A stretch of 64,000 nucleotides of DNA from an uncultured Verrucomicrobiota bacterium (GTDB lineage Bacteria > Verrucomicrobiota > Verrucomicrobiia > Verrucomicrobiales > DEV007), in the NCBI GenBank assembly GCA_902589825.1, contig CACIUL010000002.1:1-64000 (forward strand), written 5' to 3'. Shown piece by piece: positions 57,893 through 64,000 of this stretch (positions are counted from its first letter, which is position 1; each line of letters begins with the position of its first letter). The notes beneath the pieces were generated by a model. It saw only the letters and a list, made by a program, of their open reading frames with translations. It had not been told where the DNA came from and did no database searches. A program made the translations under genes and the position numbers.

Positions 57893-60202
57893 ATGAGCCT
57901 GTTCCAATTTCCGGCCAACCGGCCATGGTCTACAATTGGCGCCATCGCCCTGATTAGCGCTGTGGCGGCACTGGGAGCTACCCGTAAACGTGCAGAAAGG
58001 GTTAACGCAAACCCGGCTTCCGGGTCCGGTCATGAATTCAGTGAATATATCAACAAAAATTTCGGTTCTGACGGATCCAACGTCTTATTGCTTGTTGACT
58101 GTCCCGCAGGTGGCGACCTCTTTACCCCAGCTTCCAGCATTGCCTTTAAAGAACTGCTGCAACGGGTACAGGCCGTGCCGGACGTCACCGGAATGCCTGC
58201 TGCAGAATTGCTGCTGCCCATGTTTCCCCAAGCGGATGCGACTCAGGCAGAGCAAGAGGCCTCCCGCACAAGGGCATTAAACAACCCGGTAATTGCCGGG
58301 AACCTGCTTGCAACGGATGCAAAAACGGCACTTGTGCCGCTAAGCATCAGGCCAGCCAGCCGCCAAGCCATGAAGGAAACCGTCAAGGCAATCGAAAAAG
58401 CAGCAGGTATCAATAATGCTTCCGTTAAAGAGGAGACTCTCCCCCATATACGCACGAGGCTCATCGGTCTATTGCCCATAGATATTGCAAGGCGTGAGGC
58501 GATGCAGATTGAGCAGCGACGCTTCCAGATTATCGGCTATAGCCTTGCGGCCATCCTTGCGCTGCTGTTTTTTCGCGGACTGATAACCACCATCGTGGTA
58601 ACCGCCCCCCCCTCAATTGGTCTCCTTTGGACACTGGGATTCTTGGGATTTTCAGGCGAGCAGCTCAACAGCCTCTCCATGGTCGTGATGCCCATGATCC
58701 TGGCAATGATCGGCTTTACAAATGCCGCGCACATTGTCCTGCAGCTGCAGAGGGAACGTAAAAGCGGCCTGGATCCCCGTGCTGCCACCGCAGCGGCCGT
58801 GCAAAAACTCGGGGTCCCATGCATGCTTTCAGCATTCACAACAACCGCAGGATTTGCCTCCCTGATGATCGCCGAATCCAAGATGATCAGTGACTTCGGG
58901 CGTGACTGCGCAATCGGTACACTGCTTACCTTTGCGGCAGTCATGACGATGCTTCCCCTCATGACAAGGCTTGCCGCAACCGAGCACCTGGAATCTTTCA
59001 TTGCCGGCAAGCTCAGGCGTTTACTGCCTGCGGGGCAAGCAAGGAAATGGAATTGGCCCGGACACAAGGCGCTGGTGAACTTCTTCCAGGGTTTGATTGA
59101 CCTAATTATTGCCCGGGCACCTGTCGTGGTCGCGGGGGCAACACTGCTTACCATCATCTTCGGCTGGTTAACTTCCACACTGAAACCTGACATTTTCCTG
59201 CGCAATCAATTGCCCGACAACAGTGCAACTTCAGCAGCACTGGCTGATGTAGATGCAAAAATGGGGGGTATTCAGGTAGTGAAAATAGCCCTGCAGTGGA
59301 AAAACGATGGCAAGGACAAATTGAAGGTCATGGCCGCAATAGAAAACCTCGTTGAAGAAGTGCGCCAGGAAACCCGCTCGCTAAACTCCGGCGAATTCCT
59401 TCTCAGTAAACCGTTATCGGTTCGCACAATGCTCTCGGTGTTGCCCGGTATCGGCAATAATCCGTCGGCAGGCAGTCGCCTGCTCGACACCGGGGCAGGG
59501 TTTTCCAGGGCAATAGGTGCATTCTATCGGCCTGACCTCAGGAGTGCCGTGATCACTGTCCGTGTTAAGGATCTGGGAGTGGCCAAGTATGTGCCTGTCT
59601 ATGACCTTCTCCAGGGCAGGCTGGAAAAACTCAATGAAGAATACCCCGATTACGTCTTCGGCCTTGCCGGGGGGGCAGTCAGCCAGGGAAGATACCTGCA
59701 CCGCATGGTAAACGACCTTGCCCGCAGCCTCGGCGTTGCGGTTATCATTATCTTGATAATGATAACCCTTGCCTACCGCTCAATGCGCGTTGGGATGATC
59801 GCAATGCTGCCGAACCTCTTCCCCCTGTTGGCCTGTGCAGCAGGCCTTGCACTCTTCAATATCCCCCTTTCCCTGGAGATTGTGTGTGCATTCACCATCT
59901 GTGTTGGAATTGCCGCGGATGATTCCATCCATTTCCTGAGCCGTTACATCACGGAACGCTCAAGTGGACAAGGAACCGATGAAGCCCTCAGTTGCAGTTT
60001 TATGCGTGTTGGTCAGGTGCTTGCCATTACCACCACGGTCATGCTCTGCGGATTGGGAAGCATCCTGTTCAGTTCACTGCCCATGTATCGTTCCTTTACC
60101 GCCGTAGCCTGCAGTACACTGGCTGCGGCACTGGTGGCTGACCTTATTATCCTGCCTGCACTGATTAAGCTTTTCGGCGGCAACAGGAGGAAATTATCTT
60201 GA
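57893..60202 (+). CDS. RND/MMPL-family transporter
   Basis: The 769-residue product has a first membrane segment, a periplasmic part (about 40-205), a membrane block (about 210-350), another periplasmic part and a last membrane block (about 610-765). Conserved texts are NSLSMVVMPMILAMIGFTNA near 261 and GIAADDSIHFLSRY near 674, as in MMPL exporters and hopanoid-type RND proteins. It has the size of a monomeric MMPL, not of the tripartite AcrB. Its place between VWA genes and a helical-repeat gene is unusual. Cargo is unknown. Confidence 0.85.
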   Translation: MSLFQFPANRPWSTIGAIALISAVAALGATRKRAERVNANPASGSGHEFSEYINKNFGSDGSNVLLLVDCPAGGDLFTPASSIAFKELLQRVQAVPDVTGMPAAELLLPMFPQADATQAEQEASRTRALNNPVIAGNLLATDAKTALVPLSIRPASRQAMKETVKAIEKAAGINNASVKEETLPHIRTRLIGLLPIDIARREAMQIEQRRFQIIGYSLAAILALLFFRGLITTIVVTAPPSIGLLWTLGFLGFSGEQLNSLSMVVMPMILAMIGFTNAAHIVLQLQRERKSGLDPRAATAAAVQKLGVPCMLSAFTTTAGFASLMIAESKMISDFGRDCAIGTLLTFAAVMTMLPLMTRLAATEHLESFIAGKLRRLLPAGQARKWNWPGHKALVNFFQGLIDLIIARAPVVVAGATLLTIIFGWLTSTLKPDIFLRNQLPDNSATSAALADVDAKMGGIQVVKIALQWKNDGKDKLKVMAAIENLVEEVRQETRSLNSGEFLLSKPLSVRTMLSVLPGIGNNPSAGSRLLDTGAGFSRAIGAFYRPDLRSAVITVRVKDLGVAKYVPVYDLLQGRLEKLNEEYPDYVFGLAGGAVSQGRYLHRMVNDLARSLGVAVIIILIMITLAYRSMRVGMIAMLPNLFPLLACAAGLALFNIPLSLEIVCAFTICVGIAADDSIHFLSRYITERSSGQGTDEALSCSFMRVGQVLAITTTVMLCGLGSILFSSLPMYRSFTAVACSTLAAALVADLIILPALIKLFGGNRRKLS

Positions 60203-60240
60203 ACCTCATCGCTGAGAACCTAGCATTACATTAGTTGCCC

Positions 60241-60834
60241 ATGCCCAAGTCTTTCATTCTTCTCTGGCTGCTTGTTCCGCTCGCCGCTGCCGCCTATCAC
60301 TATGGGCCGGGGCAAGACAGGATTCTGGCAGACGAGGCTGCCCGGCATCTCGCAGTGGCCAAGGCCCACCTTGAAGCCGAACAATTTGCAGAAGCTGTGG
60401 CCGCCTTCGATCAGGCAATCAGCAAGATGCCGGCCGGTCAAGAAAATGACATACCAAGGCTTCGCCTTGAGAAGGCAAAGGCGCAGATGCAAAGCTCAGG
60501 ACTGCCTCAAGCCCATAAGGACCTTGTTTCACTGCTGGATGACCTTGGAAAAGATGCCGCAACTTCCCCGGCATTAGTTGCCGAAACAAAATCAACACTC
60601 GCCAATGCGCAATATTACATGACATGGCTGCTGCGCCTTGAAGGGCATGCAAAAGAAATTTGGGAGCCCGTTATTGAGTCCTCGAGGCAGAATTACCGTG
60701 CCGCCGCAGAATTTGCGCTGCAGACCGGCAAACCATCTGATGAAAGCAGGGCACGAGAGAACCTTGAAGCCGCGATAAAACTGGCCCGGATTGATCTCGC
60801 GGAATTACAGGGCCTGCCACTGCCCAACCAATGA
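60241..60834 (+). CDS. TPR-like helical protein, membrane anchored
   Basis: I use the ATG at 60241, giving 197 residues; a TTG two codons earlier is also open. A hydrophobic N-terminal segment (ILLWLLVPLAAAAYHY) anchors or exports it. A TPR-like pair follows (AVAKAHLEAEQFAEAVAAFD near 36-58), then more helices. It matches the BatC/BatE slot of Bat operons in position and type. In-frame codons after its TGA continue for 39 more residues; see findings. Confidence 0.75.
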   Translation: MPKSFILLWLLVPLAAAAYHYGPGQDRILADEAARHLAVAKAHLEAEQFAEAVAAFDQAISKMPAGQENDIPRLRLEKAKAQMQSSGLPQAHKDLVSLLDDLGKDAATSPALVAETKSTLANAQYYMTWLLRLEGHAKEIWEPVIESSRQNYRAAAEFALQTGKPSDESRARENLEAAIKLARIDLAELQGLPLPNQ

Positions 60835-60954
60835 CAGGGATGCGGCAGCGGCATCAAGCCCGGTCGGGCCAGCAAAGCGAAGAAAACAGGCAAGAAAGCC
60901 AAAGACTCCCGGGGAGCAGGTGAAGCCCCTCCGCCGGATGGTATCGGGTCATAA
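60835..60954 (+). other. In-frame continuation after the TPR stop
   Basis: After the TGA at 60832-60834 the same frame stays open for 39 codons to a TAA at 60952-60954. The codons look coding-like and the text is Lys/Ala/Gly/Pro-rich. It may be a tail lost through a recent nonsense change, read through at low level, or a coincidence of base composition. Confidence 0.35.
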
Positions 60955-61011
60955 AGATAAGGCGGCCGGAAAAAACCGACAATGCCGGCTCTACCATTAC
61001 CTTTTGCCAAC

Positions 61012-64000
61012 ATGTTTCATTCCCCCTCCCTCATTGGCTTAGCTCTTGTCTTCTCAACAACGGCACTGGTCGCTCAAAAAACCCTGCTGCCCCCAAAAAG
61101 GCTGCCCGTTGCGCCCGCGATCACTGCAGGGCAGGCGGGTAACCCGGCCGACAAAGAAGTAAAATCAGGCAACACCCAACAGACAAAAAGCCCACAGGCA
61201 AAGCCTTTGGACAAGGATGCCCTGCTGATGGCTAAACTTGCCAAGACAACCTTTGACCGCCGCCCATCCACCATGTTGAAAAAGTGGGCTGACACCGGCC
61301 AGGGCGCCAAGCCCGGGAAAAATGAAGCCGGGCAGCCTGAACCCGGTAAGGATAAGGCGCAAGTGGCAAAAAATCCCACCGACGTGGCACTGGAAAAACT
61401 CACCATGGATGTCGCCCGCGGCAACTGGCAGGGTGTCGAAACATTCTTTCATACACAATTCAAAAAAACCGAGAATGCAAACAAGGCCTACGGATTAATG
61501 CTCGATGCGCTTGCCCGCCCGCCCCGGATCAGGGTACAGCCCGGCAGTTCCCCGGTAACGACCAGCCCGAAATTTGCCGAGAAGCAATTTCTTTCACCTG
61601 GCGACGTTGTGTCTCTGGCCGATGCCTGCCCGGGAGAACTCGATTCCAGGACAGTTCTACCAAAACTCGGGAGATTGCTGAAAGCATCCATCACCGCCGG
61701 GCACTTCCCAAATGTCATTGTAGAAATCCTCAACTCGGGCAGTGACAGGCTTGGAGGCACTGCCGACAACGATAAGCGCCACAATGCTGCAAGGTTGCTG
61801 ATGGCTGCCGGCTTGCCGGTCGAAGCGGGCCTTTTTCTCCCTGGGGAAAACCAGCCAAGCTCCCCGCAGGCCCTTGATCTGCTTGCAGGCTACCATGTGG
61901 CCATGCATGCAAAGACAAAGGAAAAAAAGCACCTCTCTGCCGCATGGCAGGCAACACAATCAGCCCTCATGCATCCTGAAGTCAACGAGGATGGAAAGGG
62001 AACCGCCCTCGCCCGTGCCGTCGAGCTGGTCCCGAAGATCGAGGAGAACCTCGGCAAAGAATGGCTCGGGAAGAGTTTTACCGGCGATGCCATACGCGGC
62101 AGGGAAGTCCTGGCTACTATTGGTTCAATGACTTCACGCGGTCTTGCCGAGCGGGTCTCCACGGAAAGGCTGCGACGATTGACTCTCCAGAGAACCGCAG
62201 TTTTGGCACTGCTCGAAGCCGGGGACATCGACCTTAATCCCTGGTCAAAGGTACTCACGCTTCTCGCGATGAACTGGTTGGGCGAGGCAACATTAAGTTA
62301 CCGCTACGATACCAGTAAAACACTTGGTCCCAAGATGCGCTGGGATCGCTTTGGCAACATGTATTACGAAAATCCAACCGCTTCCAAGACCAGCAGCAGC
62401 AGTATGCCGGCCCCTATCCCGTCCGGTGAACTGCTCAAGGTCAGCCCCGGCGAAGAATGGATCTCCCTGCTCGAAGCGGACTTGCGCCCCAGGTTCCACT
62501 CCCTCTTTGCACAACTTTACCTCAAGGTCAATGAGCCGGAGAAAGCCTTCCCCTACATCGAGCAAATATCCTCCAGCCATCCTGATTCCGGAAAAACACT
62601 TGCCGAAGAGTTCCTCAGGGTCTGGGCAGACAATCGTGACCCGAATTCAGGCCGCAACCGCAGTTACAAGTATGGCTACATGTATGGCTATAACCAGCGG
62701 GCAAACTCCATACCGCTTACCCGTTCAAAGCAGGAGCGCAACCTAGCTGAACTCGCCGAGTGGGCAGAAAAACTGCAATCCCTGCCAACAGGAAAACTGG
62801 ACCAAACCAAGTTGACCGAGGCCTTCACCAAGATTCACAGCCGTGCCGAGGTATACAAGCCGGCAGCTATCAGGAAAATATTCGGTGACTTCAAGAATAT
62901 GGACGCAAAAACCGTTTCCGCCATCGCCTCCACCATGAGAACCAACCTGGCAACCGTATGGCGCAATCCCAAGACCCAGCAGGATATGAAGACCAGGAGG
63001 AAGGATGCCGAAATCATGGCCGAGGTCAGCCGCGGGTATGAGAGTGCCGGAGGGATTTTGACCGACTCACTGCAAAGCCACCCGCAAAGCTGGCGGCTTT
63101 GGCTGGTCCGGGCCTGCCTTGCCTTTGACCGGAACAATTTTGCGCAGGAAAACGGCAGCAACAGTGAGTTCATTACAAGGCGCAGGGAAGCTTTCAGCAT
63201 GTTTTCGCGCGCAGCAGAGCTGTATGTCAATGACCTTCCGGAAAGTGAAGTCGATGAATCCACCCAGGTTTATGAACACTGGATGTATGCGGCACTTGGT
63301 GCCAGTGACCTAGGGGCCCTGAGCGAGAAACAGCAGCCCTCACCCGCACAGGTTTCCTTAATCAAGGCAGCACTGGAAAAACTCCCTGATGGTGCCGCAC
63401 AACGACACATGGCCCGTTTCGCAAATGCCCTTGCCGCCCGCATCAGTGCCGTTAAACCCGAATTAAAACAGCGCTACCTCAAGCATGGCCTTACGATCGT
63501 GGGAGCACACGAGAAAGCCGCAGAGGCCCGCAAGATCTTTGATTATTACAAAGACCTTGTCACTGAAATACAGCTCGTCGCAACACTCGACGGTTCTCCA
63601 ACGGTGGGGCACACCGAACCCTTTGGTGTGTTTATTGACATTCGCCACACCAGAGAAATAGAGCGTGAATCAGGTGGCTTCTCCAAATACCTCACCAATC
63701 AAAACAATGCGAGTTACGCCTACAACTACGGCAGGCCGACACAGAACTACCGGGACAAGTTTGAAGAAACCGCCCGTTCAGCACTTGCAGAGCACTTTGA
63801 GGTCATGTCGGTAAGCTTCCACGACAATAAAATTACCTCACGAGGAGCGGGGCGCGAAGGCTGGAGAAATACGCCTTATGCCTATCTGCTGCTCAAAGCG
63901 CGATCCCCGGAAGTGGACAAAATCCCCCCAGTGCAAATCGACCTGGATTTTCTTGATACAAGCGGTTTCGTGATCCTGCCCATTGCCACTCCACCCGTCC
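61012..64000 (+). CDS. Large secreted protein, 3' end beyond window
   Basis: The frame is open from an ATG at 61012 to the window end, giving at least 996 residues. Residues 1-22 are a signal peptide ending in Ala-Gln. A Lys/Pro/Gly-rich low-complexity linker lies at about 30-125. The body is mainly helical, like superhelical repeats, with a Tyr-rich spot (RSYKYGYMYGYNQ near 552) and a stretch of more beta type near 860-990. I do not recognise a family. It follows the TPR gene by 177 bases, and probably belongs to the same operon. Confidence 0.75.
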   Translation, partial: MFHSPSLIGLALVFSTTALVAQKTLLPPKRLPVAPAITAGQAGNPADKEVKSGNTQQTKSPQAKPLDKDALLMAKLAKTTFDRRPSTMLKKWADTGQGAKPGKNEAGQPEPGKDKAQVAKNPTDVALEKLTMDVARGNWQGVETFFHTQFKKTENANKAYGLMLDALARPPRIRVQPGSSPVTTSPKFAEKQFLSPGDVVSLADACPGELDSRTVLPKLGRLLKASITAGHFPNVIVEILNSGSDRLGGTADNDKRHNAARLLMAAGLPVEAGLFLPGENQPSSPQALDLLAGYHVAMHAKTKEKKHLSAAWQATQSALMHPEVNEDGKGTALARAVELVPKIEENLGKEWLGKSFTGDAIRGREVLATIGSMTSRGLAERVSTERLRRLTLQRTAVLALLEAGDIDLNPWSKVLTLLAMNWLGEATLSYRYDTSKTLGPKMRWDRFGNMYYENPTASKTSSSSMPAPIPSGELLKVSPGEEWISLLEADLRPRFHSLFAQLYLKVNEPEKAFPYIEQISSSHPDSGKTLAEEFLRVWADNRDPNSGRNRSYKYGYMYGYNQRANSIPLTRSKQERNLAELAEWAEKLQSLPTGKLDQTKLTEAFTKIHSRAEVYKPAAIRKIFGDFKNMDAKTVSAIASTMRTNLATVWRNPKTQQDMKTRRKDAEIMAEVSRGYESAGGILTDSLQSHPQSWRLWLVRACLAFDRNNFAQENGSNSEFITRRREAFSMFSRAAELYVNDLPESEVDESTQVYEHWMYAALGASDLGALSEKQQPSPAQVSLIKAALEKLPDGAAQRHMARFANALAARISAVKPELKQRYLKHGLTIVGAHEKAAEARKIFDYYKDLVTEIQLVATLDGSPTVGHTEPFGVFIDIRHTREIERESGGFSKYLTNQNNASYAYNYGRPTQNYRDKFEETARSALAEHFEVMSVSFHDNKITSRGAGREGWRNTPYAYLLLKARSPEVDKIPPVQIDLDFLDTSGFVILPIATPPV

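Overview
The window looks like one contiguous stretch of a Verrucomicrobiota chromosome (my inference). It is moderately GC-rich with strong third-position bias, which creates many long antisense shadow ORFs. It mixes ordinary core genes with family types typical of Verrucomicrobia and Planctomycetes: a giant secreted lamin-tail/CotH protein, a DUF1080 protein, a TAT-exported Gfo/Idh/MocA oxidoreductase, SHD1-type and PUR-type small domains, a RecA with a Lys/Ala-rich N-terminal extension, and a MoxR/DUF58/VWA operon. I see no insertion sequence, prophage, CRISPR array or rRNA. One tRNA gene (Gly, GCC) is present.

Layout. 1-1300: 5' part of a secreted DUF4139-like protein on the minus strand. 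1.7-11.7 kb: a translationally coupled trio, a 2884-residue secreted multidomain protein, an unknown secreted protein and a SixA-type phosphatase. 11.8-14.8 kb: minus-strand ygfZ, a hydroxyacid dehydrogenase and an FKBP isomerase. 14.9-17.6 kb: a zinc-type ABC importer (znuA-znuC-znuB). 17.7-24.6 kb: a secreted aspartic protease, a cobalamin adenosyltransferase with a coupled small unknown, a CPBP protease, comF, accD, folC and nifS. 24.6-30 kb: a minus-strand four-gene unit with a glycoside hydrolase-glycosyltransferase fusion, a small secreted protein, a secreted esterase and an unknown secreted protein. 30.2-39.6 kb: a class A PBP with a histone-H1-like tail, trpC, an oxidoreductase, tRNA-Gly, prmA, ribD, a lone GspF-like protein, and recA with a palindromic operator and a clean terminator. 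39.7-48.5 kb: DUF1080, purT, aspartate aminotransferase, DUF1810, an isolated nuoA, two unknowns, ruvA, a possible ATP-grasp-like unknown and trpS. 48.7-53.2 kb: a PUR-domain protein, an RluA pseudouridine synthase coupled to sucCD, then gltA (a TCA-cycle group). 53.3-64 kb: a tightly packed operon running off the window: MoxR ATPase, DUF58, a membrane-anchored protein, two VWA proteins, an RND/MMPL exporter, a small helical-repeat protein and a secreted protein of at least 996 residues.

The last operon is the best candidate for a poorly described system. It resembles a Bat (BatA-BatE) operon but adds an RND/MMPL-type transporter and a very large secreted protein. Other points worth a look are the CotH giant coupled to a SixA phosphatase, the GH-GT fusion locus, the lysine/arginine-rich repeat tail on the PBP, and the recA operator palindrome. 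All functional calls rest on reading motifs by eye; no database search was possible.
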